Source: Caballeronia fortuita
Lineage (GTDB): Bacteria; Pseudomonadota; Gammaproteobacteria; Burkholderiales; Burkholderiaceae
Length of the DNA stretch: 64,000 nt
Assembly: GCF_001544835.2 (NCBI RefSeq)
Contig: NZ_FCNX02000022.1
Location: 1-64,000 of the forward strand
Direction: 5' to 3'
Shown: piece after piece, positions 8,989 to 16,283 of the stretch
How the letters are laid out: each line of letters starts with the position of its first letter
How positions within the stretch are numbered: the first letter of the stretch is position 1
Notes under the pieces: model-generated
What the model saw: only the letters and a program-made list of their open reading frames with translations
What the model was told of the DNA's origin: nothing
Databases searched by the model: none
Made by a program: the position numbers and the translations under genes

Positions 8989-10413
8989 CTACGCCGCGAA
9001 TAGATCATCGTTGAGCCACGAAAGCTCACTTGCCGAAGCGGACTCGACGAATTCCACGGTCGCATCGGGCATCGGTAGAGCGTCGCCGACATCGTCACTC
9101 CGAGCTTCTTGGACAGTCGCCGGCGAAGGCTCCGGTATGCTCGACAATGCGGGCAGCCCGTCATTTGCCAACGGATGCGCCGGCTCCGCATCGCTCAGTC
9201 GAGCCAGCACGCCAGCAGCAATTGCGTCCGCGTCCCCCGTTTCCAGTAACTGCAACCGGTCAAGCAAGGGCGCCGGATCGACAACAGCGTGTTCGCACCA
9301 GCGCTCGAGCTTCCGATCAATCGACGTTTCGAGGCTGATGCCTTGCGCGCGTGATCGCACGACCGGAAGAATGCGAGCTTCGACTTTCAGCTCGGCCGCA
9401 TGGCCAAACAGCGCCGCGATCGCGTCACGGTCCACTGACTGCTTGTGCTCCTCGTCAACCTGCCAACGAACTCGCACGAACTTGTCGGTCGCATCGAGCG
9501 CGATTGCCGCGAGGCGCTGCATGTCGGGAGGTCCGTCAAAGTCGACGCAGATCGTCTGCCGCGAAGGCGTAACGACCAGATCGGCGTGCGCGCTTCCGAC
9601 CTCGACATTCCACATGAGAAAGCCTTTGTCGCCTTCCTCACCGTAGTGGAACCGCCCGATGGAACCGGGATAGGCCACGACGCGCCCCGCTCGCTCCCAC
9701 TGCTGCGCTTTGTGGATGTGTCCAAGCATGAAGGCGTCGCACTCGGCTTCGAACAGGCTGCCCAGCGAGAACTCATGATCGAAGCCCGCCATCGTGACGC
9801 CGTGCTCGGTCGTGCAACCGTTGACCGTGCCGTGCGACACGCCGACAGTGCGTATCCCCGCCGCTCTGAGCTGCTGGTTGATGCGGCCTGCGGCGACCAA
9901 ATAGTTGCTGAGCACAGCTTCGAGGCCCGTACCGGCTTCCTTGGCACCCACCGCAGCCGCCAGTTGACCCTTGTTGACGGTGGGCAAGCAGGTGAACACG
10001 ACGTCAGCGCCAATCGCGAGGACTTCGCGAAGCTCGTCGTCCGAGAACACCGGGCCGTCTGAGGGGTAGAACCGCCCCTCGTGAAGGCTTACCTGCTGCA
10101 CGCGTTCCGCAACATAGATTTGATGCGTCGTGGCCATCAGCTCGAAATTGCGCAGCGTACCCGGAGGCTCATGCGAGAACGTGCCCTGCAGCATCAGGAC
10201 CGGCATGCTGCCGCTCAGACCGTTGATGCGGCGTGCGAGGCGGTTCAACGACGGCGCGTGTGCGTCGAGACGATGATCCGTCGCATCACCCGAGATGACT
10301 GCCACGTCGGCATGCGCCAGCACCGCATGGTCGATGCCGAAACCGAAGCATCGGTCCGACTCTTCGATGTTGCCCGGCGCGTAGTGCAGGTCAGAAAAAT
10401 GTGCGATCTTCAA
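8989..10413 (-). CDS. SbcD/Mre11-like metallophosphoesterase
   Basis: The 474-residue protein has the calcineurin-type metal motifs FSDLHYAPG (N-terminus), SGDATDH (about residue 41), SHGTVNG and LGHIHKAQ. It would be the nuclease partner of the SbcC-like ATPase. The usual GNHD block reads GTFSHE, so one catalytic position differs from canonical SbcD. The start is TTG at 10413, chosen because AGGAGG lies four bases upstream and the next residues (KIAHFSDLH) begin the domain directly. The C-terminal third is not recognised. Terminators lie in front of the gene. Confidence 0.8.
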   Translation of the reverse strand: MKIAHFSDLHYAPGNIEESDRCFGFGIDHAVLAHADVAVISGDATDHRLDAHAPSLNRLARRINGLSGSMPVLMLQGTFSHEPPGTLRNFELMATTHQIYVAERVQQVSLHEGRFYPSDGPVFSDDELREVLAIGADVVFTCLPTVNKGQLAAAVGAKEAGTGLEAVLSNYLVAAGRINQQLRAAGIRTVGVSHGTVNGCTTEHGVTMAGFDHEFSLGSLFEAECDAFMLGHIHKAQQWERAGRVVAYPGSIGRFHYGEEGDKGFLMWNVEVGSAHADLVVTPSRQTICVDFDGPPDMQRLAAIALDATDKFVRVRWQVDEEHKQSVDRDAIAALFGHAAELKVEARILPVVRSRAQGISLETSIDRKLERWCEHAVVDPAPLLDRLQLLETGDADAIAAGVLARLSDAEPAHPLANDGLPALSSIPEPSPATVQEARSDDVGDALPMPDATVEFVESASASELSWLNDDLFAA

Positions 10414-10430
10414 ATCGCCTCCTATGAATG

Positions 10431-10453
10431 AAAAAGGCCACCCGAAGGTAGCC
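10431..10453 (-). terminator. Intrinsic terminator after NADAR gene
   Basis: On the minus strand GGCTACC-TTCG-GGTGGCC is followed by five T. It separates the NADAR gene from the co-directional SbcD-like gene. Confidence 0.75.
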
Positions 10454-10494
10454 AGTACTTGCCGATGCGCCGCGCGGGCGCGCTAAGAAAGGGG

Positions 10495-10977
10495 TTACGT
10501 TGAAAGCGTGTCGCGGACTTTCATCAGTGTCTTGCCCAGGAGGTTCTGGCCACGCCACTTCGATTTGTCCGTGATGTCCGGATGATGCTCACCGAGACCC
10601 ACGCCCCATATCGTGTCGTGGGGACTCGCCTCGACAAGCTCGGTCGGCGGCGTCGCGAGCAACAGCGTTCGCAAGCCGGGATGCTGCGCGAACTTCTCGC
10701 GGCATCCGACATAGACGATCGACTCGCGTTTCGCCTTCCACATTTCCAGATCGAAGCCTTTGACCTTGCGGCCGAGGGCTTTTTGTTCCTTCGGCAGATG
10801 CGTGGCGAGCACAGCCTCAGCGATGTCCTCGTCGCCAAACAGCTTGGCTTTGGAGAACATCATGAACTGTTCGACACTGCCGAAATCGACGTCGTGATAC
10901 GAAAAGCGGCACGGATGCCAGTTGCTAAAAGCGTCCTCCGCGCCAAAGAACAGCGTGAAATTGCCGACTCTACGCAT
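10495..10977 (-). CDS. NADAR (YbiA/DUF1768) domain protein
   Basis: The 160-residue product is a single NADAR domain: FFGAEDAFSNWHPCRF at the start, SVEQFMMFSKAKLF, KVKGFDLEMW, and a GVGLGEHHPDI segment before the C-terminus. NADAR proteins are N-glycosidases; members act on riboflavin intermediates or reverse ADP-ribosylation of guanine in nucleic acids. A role in countering ADP-ribosylating toxins or a phage defence is possible but not shown. The start at 10977 has GGAG seven bases upstream; a longer frame to 11157 lacks this. P2 lies upstream and terminators lie on both sides. Confidence 0.85.
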   Translation of the reverse strand: MRRVGNFTLFFGAEDAFSNWHPCRFSYHDVDFGSVEQFMMFSKAKLFGDEDIAEAVLATHLPKEQKALGRKVKGFDLEMWKAKRESIVYVGCREKFAQHPGLRTLLLATPPTELVEASPHDTIWGVGLGEHHPDITDKSKWRGQNLLGKTLMKVRDTLST

Positions 10978-11026
10978 TGGGATCTCCTTCGCGCGAACAA
11001 GTAGATGGGCCGCCAAAGCGGACGAA

Positions 11027-11087
11027 TTCGATGCGCACGTGTGAGCGCGGTCGAAAGCATTTGAGCAAGCGGTTCTTGCTGAAATGC
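11027..11087 (-). promoter_or_regulatory. Promoter module P2 with adjacent dyad
   Basis: On the minus strand the box reads ACCGCGC-n-GTGCGCATCGA (11027-11052), a variant of the P hairpin. Immediately upstream at 11057-11087 is a 13-bp inverted repeat with one mismatch (half-site GCATTTGAGCAAG), which could be a regulator binding site. Initiation here is inference. Confidence 0.45.
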
Positions 11088-11120
11088 TCTCATGCGCGAG
11101 CGAGAAAGGCTGTGTGACAC

Positions 11121-11155
11121 GAAGAAAGGATGCCAGCCCCCGAAGGGGACTGGCC
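11121..11155 (-). terminator. Intrinsic terminator after RDF-like gene
   Basis: On the minus strand GCCAGTCCCC-TTCG-GGGGCTGGC is followed by a T-rich tract (ATCCTTTCTT). It lies five bases after the upstream gene. Confidence 0.65.
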
Positions 11156-11159
11156 AAGG

Positions 11160-12488
11160 TTAGACGTAAGCAGCTTGTGCAATCGCGTCCTGAATTTCGA
11201 CGTTGAGCGAGGCGGGATCATCGAGCGCGTTCTTGAGACGCACATTCATCGCATCGACATCAGCGATGCGTTCGATCCAGCCGCGACCGTAGGTCTGGTG
11301 CGCGTATTTGCGAAAGCCGTTCTGTCGCTCCGGCTGACTTAGGCCCAGACGATGCAGCAAGTCGGACATACGGTGACGCTTGTCTTCCAGCGTCTCATCG
11401 GGGTCGGGCGAGTCGTCGTCATGACCAGCTGCGCCGTCGATGCCCGATGGCTCGCCATCGCCTGCCCGGTCGGCCTCAGATTGCTCCTGCTCAGGCTGAA
11501 CGACCGGATCGCCAACCGACTGTAACGTCCCGTCGGACTCCAACAGCGCCACCGCACGACTGGCAGCATCGAGCGCCGATTGAGCCTCATCCGCACCGTC
11601 CAAAAGCGCGCCCAGGTCGATATCGGCATCGAGCACCGTCAACATCTGCTTCTGACGCACGGCCTGGCCGTTATCGTCAATCCGCGTGATGTCAAACTCT
11701 TTCTTCGAGAGCCAAAAGCGCGTGCCGGTGAGCCTGCCACGCGCCAATGCCACGGTCTGCATCGCCGAATACGCCTTCTGCAGCACGTAGATCGAGTTGG
11801 TCGGCAGCTCGATCAGCCCAAGCCCCTTCACGTCGGGAACCGCAAACAAGAAGTTAGCGGTTAGGTTGCACTTCCGGTCCTGATACTGCGGACAGACGTG
11901 AGGATCACAGACGCCATCGGGAATGTCGTCGTCTTGCCGGTGAACGACCAGCCGCCCACCGAAGGATCGACGGGCCCGCTGTGCTCGTGCGTTACGCTCG
12001 ACCGGCGCGTACGTCTTGCAATAGCGTTTGCCGTCGCGGTCGTACTCCGAGAAGTACTGTCGCCCGGTTGTGGTGTACGCGGCCATCTGGTTCGGCACAT
12101 TGCGCAGCCAGTCGTCGAACGCAAACATGATCGGGAAGCGGTATAGCCTCAACCCGTGACCGCGATCCTCACCATACAGCCGCAGGATCTCGTCGGCTGT
12201 GTCCGGATTGGAAAAGTCGGACCGTCTACAGACGAAGTAATCGACGTTTCTGGGAATCAGCGCGTTCCGAAGCTTCAGCGACGTTTCGAGCAGCTTGCCG
12301 ATGGCTTCGAACGACTCGCCCGCAGCGACCATGTCGTTGTAGAGCTTGACCGCTTTTTCGTTGGCTTGGTGCGCCCGCGTGAGTACCTTGATACCGGGTC
12401 GAATCTTGCCGATCGTGGGCGGGCGAATAGCTCGTTCTTCAACGAGGCTGCGCGGCGCGTGATCGAACATCTGAACAACTGCGTTCAT
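11160..12488 (-). CDS. Recombination-directionality-factor-like (Gp3-like) protein
   Basis: The 442-residue product contains a Cys block CDPHVCPQYQDRKC followed by a beta-rich segment with GLGLIELPTNSIYVL and ARGRLTGTRFWL. This arrangement is that of the Gp3-like recombination directionality factor family, which partners phage serine integrases; plasmid relatives are usually annotated as metal-binding proteins. No serine integrase is in the window, so the role may differ. The C-terminal 150 residues are acidic and end in a helical segment. The start at 12488 overlaps the upstream stop (ATGA). Confidence 0.55.
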   Translation of the reverse strand: MNAVVQMFDHAPRSLVEERAIRPPTIGKIRPGIKVLTRAHQANEKAVKLYNDMVAAGESFEAIGKLLETSLKLRNALIPRNVDYFVCRRSDFSNPDTADEILRLYGEDRGHGLRLYRFPIMFAFDDWLRNVPNQMAAYTTTGRQYFSEYDRDGKRYCKTYAPVERNARAQRARRSFGGRLVVHRQDDDIPDGVCDPHVCPQYQDRKCNLTANFLFAVPDVKGLGLIELPTNSIYVLQKAYSAMQTVALARGRLTGTRFWLSKKEFDITRIDDNGQAVRQKQMLTVLDADIDLGALLDGADEAQSALDAASRAVALLESDGTLQSVGDPVVQPEQEQSEADRAGDGEPSGIDGAAGHDDDSPDPDETLEDKRHRMSDLLHRLGLSQPERQNGFRKYAHQTYGRGWIERIADVDAMNVRLKNALDDPASLNVEIQDAIAQAAYV

Positions 12489-12754
12489 GAGGGTTTCCTT
12501 GCAAGAAAGAAGATGGCGTTGGTCCGCAGTGATTCGGCCTGAGATTGCATCTCTCGGGCTGCCGCACTGCCGCGACGTTCGCTTACATGGGAAATGAAGA
12601 CAGAGCGCTCCGCGTCGCTGAACATCGCGACTCGAGCGACTTCGCACCGCTCACGCCAAACGGGGGACGCGGTGTCCGCCTGCTCGCGCTCGGTATTGAT
12701 TTGATGCGTGATGGCCTCGGCGATACGCTGATTGAGGCGGTCGGGCAAAAGCAT
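12485..12754 (-). CDS. Hypothetical protein (89 aa)
   Basis: A helical, charged protein with no known domain. It has a good GGAGG before the ATG at 12754 and its TGA overlaps the next ATG, so it is translationally coupled to the RDF-like gene. Confidence 0.65.
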   Translation of the reverse strand: MLLPDRLNQRIAEAITHQINTEREQADTASPVWRERCEVARVAMFSDAERSVFISHVSERRGSAAAREMQSQAESLRTNAIFFLARKPS

Positions 12755-12802
12755 GGAACAGCACCTCCGTTGAGAAAATGTCCGGCCGCAGGAAGCGACA
12801 GA

Positions 12803-12838
12803 CGAAAAAAAAGCCCGCTCCGGTCAGGGAGCGAGCTT
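12803..12838 (-). terminator. Strong intrinsic terminator
   Basis: On the minus strand a GCTCGCTCC/GGAGCGGGC stem is followed by eight T. It precedes the 89-residue gene although P3 upstream points through it. Confidence 0.8.
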
Positions 12839-13234
12839 CTTGAAATTGATATAGAGACCTACGCGCCACGTCCCTTCCGGGGACGTGGCGTGCAGGGAGC
12901 GGCCGGCATAGCCGGTGTCGCTCGGTCAGAGAACGTAAAGTCGTTCTCGCGCAGCATGGTCACGCCGCGCAACAGCCCTTTTCGGAATTACTTCCGCCGC
13001 AGGAATCACGGAACAGCCAACTCCGATCGTTCTACCCAGATCAGGCTCTGGAGAGAGAACACCCGAAAACCCGGGTTCGAACGATGTACCGGCGCAATTG
13101 AATGCAGCACAGGGTACGAGTATCACGGCTGAAATGGGGGAGTGTGTAGCGAGCACACTCAGCACAAGGGAGATTTCCACACCGGTAGCTATCCGGTCGG
13201 CGCATGCCAACGCACGAGGCGGGCACGACTTGCA
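12839..13234. other. Non-coding stretch with a GC hairpin
   Basis: No convincing gene is seen. At 12864-12890 there is an 11-bp hairpin (CGCCACGTCCC and complement, tetraloop TTCC) that resembles the first hairpin of the L leaders, but no start codon follows. A 94-codon minus-strand frame (12926-13210) begins with TTG and lacks a ribosome binding site. Confidence 0.4.
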
Positions 13235-13263
13235 GAAAAAAGATGGACTCCGGGCTTGGAGTC
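13235..13263 (-). terminator. Terminator immediately after P3
   Basis: On the minus strand GACTCC-aagccc-GGAGTC is followed by CAT and six T. It starts only a few bases after the P3 hairpin, so most transcripts from P3 would be about 60 bases long unless read-through occurs. Confidence 0.7.
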
Positions 13264-13265
13264 GA

Positions 13266-13350
13266 GGTCGATGCGTCGGTGACGCGGGGAATGGAGTTGA
13301 GTATCCGGGTTAATGACGTACGCGTGCGCTCGAAAGCTCACGAAATTCAT
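13266..13350 (-). promoter_or_regulatory. Promoter module P3
   Basis: On the minus strand the upstream box ATGAATTTCGTGAGCTTTCG (13331-13350) is followed by a -10-like TACTCA and then the hairpin CCCCGCGTC-acc-GACGCATCGACC (13266-13293). The upstream box is nearly identical to that of P6 and lies at the same distance. Confidence 0.6.
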
Positions 13351-13383
13351 GTAGCTTTCGCCCGTTCGACTCTTGCCTAATCA

Positions 13384-14028
13384 ATGAAAATTATATGTGA
13401 GAGAGAACACAGACATACCGAAAATCCCATGGCCGTTACCGACCTAGAAGCGCCTGACGATGACCCGAAGCAAACTGCTGCGCTTGGCAACGAGACCGCT
13501 GCGCAGAGCGGTCTTCGTCCGTTAAACCGACTGACGAACGACAGTCGTCTCGCACGCATCAACGGCGACACGCTGGCAAAAACGGAACTGCCCTATTACT
13601 CGTTGTTCGCGCGTGAATTCCTCCGAGCCGACTTCAACTTCGCGGCCGCAAAGATGACCGTTGCGCGCGGAGGGAAGCTCATCGCGATAGAGTCGGAGTT
13701 TCGAGCTGCCGAGGCGTTCATGAAGAAGGCGCTCGCATGGGCAGGTAAGTTTCCAGGTCGACGTGCACCGACTCCGCCTGGGATGGTCACGCTTGAAATC
13801 AAGCACGCCATGTCTGGTCGTCTCGTGCGACTCCTCTCGATGTATGACCAGCTTTTCCTCAAGACGATGGAAGCGCTGATGGCGAGAACCATGACGGCTC
13901 AAGTGCGCCAATCCGCACTGGAGGCTGCCGAGGCACGCATCAATCAAATCCCTTTCTTGTGCATGCCGGACAACGACCGCTTTGCGCCAGAAGGTGTGCT
14001 GCTTCCAGACTCGGATCGTACTCACTGA
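13384..14028 (+). CDS. Conserved plasmid/ICE protein, DUF1845/PFL_4669-like (tentative)
   Basis: The 214-residue soluble protein contains YYSLFAREFLRADF near residue 71, a central basic stretch and GRLVRLLSMYDQLF near 145. This pattern resembles the DUF1845 family (integrating conjugative element PFL_4669 proteins and the AcaB regulators of IncC plasmids). I am not certain of the match. The first ATG is used, but a second at 13429 (MAVTDLEAP) is equally possible, since neither has a clear ribosome binding site. It is divergent from P3. Confidence 0.45.
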   Translation: MKIICEREHRHTENPMAVTDLEAPDDDPKQTAALGNETAAQSGLRPLNRLTNDSRLARINGDTLAKTELPYYSLFAREFLRADFNFAAAKMTVARGGKLIAIESEFRAAEAFMKKALAWAGKFPGRRAPTPPGMVTLEIKHAMSGRLVRLLSMYDQLFLKTMEALMARTMTAQVRQSALEAAEARINQIPFLCMPDNDRFAPEGVLLPDSDRTH

Positions 14029-14114
14029 CATCCGATAAGAACGGCCCTGCGCTTCGCGTTTGCCACGCGGTGTGCCTGGACTTGCTCGACCTAACAACGA
14101 CGGGAGGACCCCGC

Positions 14115-14945
14115 ATGGACTTACGCGAAATTCAACGACTGCATGCGCAGTTCGCACCTGACTCGATGACCATCGATCTGCCGCGGCAGATCGCTGCGCT
14201 CCCAGCGCCGGCCGACCTGACGGCAGACGCCAAGACAACCACGTTCAGAATGCGGCTTCCGAAGGCGGTGCCGGTCGCTCGCCGAAGCGTCGTCGCAGTC
14301 GCTATCGCCGCTGTCGTGGCCATGGCGGGTATGGGAGCCGCGTCGTTGTACAGATCGGTGGGCGCGCCGTCCGCGCACGAAGTAAAGAACACCGCCGCGC
14401 AGCCGAAATCCGACGGCAGCGAACGGCCAACAACGGAAGGACCGGCAGTAGCCCCGGCGACGCGCCCGATCGACGCAGAGCCGCCTCATCCGGTAGCGCT
14501 CGCTCCGATGCTAACGGGAAAAGACGTTGCTGCGGCTTCTCCAATCGGTCTGACGGCTGACCAGTTCAAGAATTCGCTGGGTACAACGAGCGGCCCAACA
14601 GCGAGCGCAGCAAGCACGGCCGCCATCAAGGCCGTTCCTCCAATCTCGAACGATGTGCAACGCGCGGCTGCCTCGCCTATTCACCAAGCGCGTCGCGAGG
14701 CAGAGGTGGCCAGCCAGGCTCCCACTCAACCCGTGGCGTCAGTGCCGCCCGCGCAAGCGGTGACGCAGCCTGCCGCCGACGAACAAGCGTCGCAACAACA
14801 CGCAGCACCGGCCCGTACGCACAGCTACCGTCATCGCTCGCATTCGCGGGATGAGCAGGTAAGCGATGGCGACACGGGGTCGGCTGCAAGCAAGAAGTCA
14901 GCGCCTGCGAACCGCGGCGGGGCGAACGAAGTACAAATGTTTTAA
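14115..14945 (+). CDS. Single-pass membrane protein with Pro/Ala-rich periplasmic tail
   Basis: The 276-residue protein has a short cytoplasmic N-terminus, one hydrophobic segment around residues 55-78 (VVAVAIAAVVAMAGMG) after an Arg pair, and a long Ala/Pro/Gln-rich low-complexity region ending in a His/Arg/Ser-rich tail. GGGAGGA precedes the ATG at 14115; a longer frame from 13959 overlaps the previous gene. It is followed after 12 bases by the bactofilin gene, so the two probably form an operon. It could anchor the bactofilin to the membrane; this is inference. Confidence 0.6.
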   Translation: MDLREIQRLHAQFAPDSMTIDLPRQIAALPAPADLTADAKTTTFRMRLPKAVPVARRSVVAVAIAAVVAMAGMGAASLYRSVGAPSAHEVKNTAAQPKSDGSERPTTEGPAVAPATRPIDAEPPHPVALAPMLTGKDVAAASPIGLTADQFKNSLGTTSGPTASAASTAAIKAVPPISNDVQRAAASPIHQARREAEVASQAPTQPVASVPPAQAVTQPAADEQASQQHAAPARTHSYRHRSHSRDEQVSDGDTGSAASKKSAPANRGGANEVQMF

Positions 14946-14957
14946 GGAATCGACACC

Positions 14958-15410
14958 ATGAAAACCGAACTCAATATCACGCTTATTGCGCGCGGCTGCG
15001 CAATCACCGGCGACATGGTCGTGGATCACGGCATTTCGTTCTTCGGCCTGCTCGACGGCGGCGTCATCTCGACGCAGGGTCTGCTGCACATCGGCGAAGG
15101 CGGACTCGTGAAGGGCTCCGCGCAGGGCGAGCACGTTCGCATTGACGGGCGCGTCGACGGAGATGTTCACGCTCGGGGCTCGCTGGAAATCAACGGCCAA
15201 GTCTCGGGCGACATCTTCTACTCCGGCACGATCCGCCTTGGGCCGCGTGCGTCTTTGAACGGCACCCTCAAGCGCGTTGCCAGAATGCTGACGATCGAGG
15301 CCGATTCCACGCCGGACGAAGGGCCTATCGCCGGTCCGCGCCTGGACGACGTGAAAGGCCACGAACGCGCGGAATCAAATGTGACAGAGCTCTCCCGCGC
15401 AATGGCCTGA
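14958..15410 (+). CDS. Bactofilin family (polymer-forming cytoskeletal) protein
   Basis: The 150-residue protein is built of short beta repeats (CAITGDMVVDHGISFFG, HVRIDGRVDGDVHARG, LEINGQVSGDIFYSG) that match the beta-helix of bactofilins (DUF583/CcmA). These form filaments at the inner membrane. A plasmid copy is unusual, and it may organise a plasmid-encoded membrane complex together with the preceding membrane protein. The C-terminal 35 residues are unstructured. Confidence 0.8.
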   Translation: MKTELNITLIARGCAITGDMVVDHGISFFGLLDGGVISTQGLLHIGEGGLVKGSAQGEHVRIDGRVDGDVHARGSLEINGQVSGDIFYSGTIRLGPRASLNGTLKRVARMLTIEADSTPDEGPIAGPRLDDVKGHERAESNVTELSRAMA

Positions 15411-15468
15411 GTCTCTATAAGCCCCATGATTTGCCGATAACGGGTCAAAGTCTCTAAGAACCCCGACC

Positions 15469-15678
15469 ATGAAACCGTTTGACCCGATCTTCGATTTCCT
15501 CACCGTGACGTGGGACGCGGCAGCGCAAGAAGCCGCGTTCGAAGGCCATTGCTTCTGCATGCTCGACACCGGGCGGCTTGTGAACGGTCAGGCAATGACG
15601 CCGGGCACGCCGCACTGGAACCGCCCGGCGTACAAGTCGGTCGTGACGTACAAACTGGCCATGCGTCGGAAACCTTAG
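15469..15678 (+). CDS. Small hypothetical protein (69 aa)
   Basis: No domain is recognised; it is rich in aromatics and ends basic. It lies 60 bases after the bactofilin gene and before an intrinsic terminator, which supports a third gene in that operon. The ribosome binding site is poor. Confidence 0.45.
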   Translation: MKPFDPIFDFLTVTWDAAAQEAAFEGHCFCMLDTGRLVNGQAMTPGTPHWNRPAYKSVVTYKLAMRRKP

Positions 15679-15726
15679 GGTTTGACTGAATCCTCGTCTC
15701 CCGCACGCTCGACCGATATGGATTGC

Positions 15727-15754
15727 TGCCCGCTTTTAAGCGGGCTTTTTTTTG
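15727..15754 (+). terminator. Intrinsic terminator of the bactofilin operon
   Basis: GCCCGCTT/AAGCGGGC is followed by eight T on the plus strand. The stretch 15755-16052 after it holds no gene that I can support. Confidence 0.8.
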
Positions 15755-16052
15755 CTGCGTATGGACGTCACGGGTCCACGTGAGGGTGAGTGACGACGGG
15801 TTAGCACCGCCCAACGAGTTGGTATATTTGCGCCCTGAAGCCCGGACGCATACAACGGCGCGATGCCTTCCACAGATGTGACAGCTCTGGTTGCCAGCGT
15901 CTGCACATCCCGACGCGCTTGCGCTCTTCGCGCAACGCATTCAGAAACTCGCTTTCGGGCTTCGGGGCGGCGTCGGGCATTGGTGGGACTCAACAAGAAG
16001 TCTGCGACGTTCCCATTGACAGCGTGGCCGACCTCGCCCCAATAGTGGTGGA

Positions 16053-16184
16053 GGGACGCTCTCCGGAGAGCGTCCCACTGCGGCTGGGCACCTGGTTAGT
16101 GCTTTGAATTTAAGGCAAAAAAAGCCTGTTACAAAATGAGCCGGATATTCACACCCCCCTTAGTCGGCTCACTTTTCGTATCGT
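16053..16184 (+). repeat. ~130-bp repeat, copy 1
   Basis: It starts with a 24-bp perfect palindrome (half-site GGGACGCTCTCC, 16053-16076). About 50 bases later comes a ~56-bp core containing GTTACAAAATGAGCCGG and TTAGTCGGCTCACTTTTCG. The core is an imperfect inverted repeat (TGAGCCG/CGGCTCA) around a C-rich centre. Copies 2 and 3 have the same order and orientation. It could be a recombination site; a bidirectional terminator is an alternative for this convergent location. Confidence 0.8.
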
Positions 16185-16283
16185 GAAAGCCTGTCGGGGC
16201 TGCCTTTGCGCGTGGTAAGTTCCTAAATCAGCCGGTCGATTTGCGGAAATTTTGCCGGCTAGCGATGCCCGGCAGATTCGGAG

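Noticed and set aside
12926..13210. 94-codon minus-strand frame with a hydrophobic start
   Set aside because: It needs a TTG start, has no ribosome binding site and no recognisable family; the region is better explained as leader and terminator sequence.
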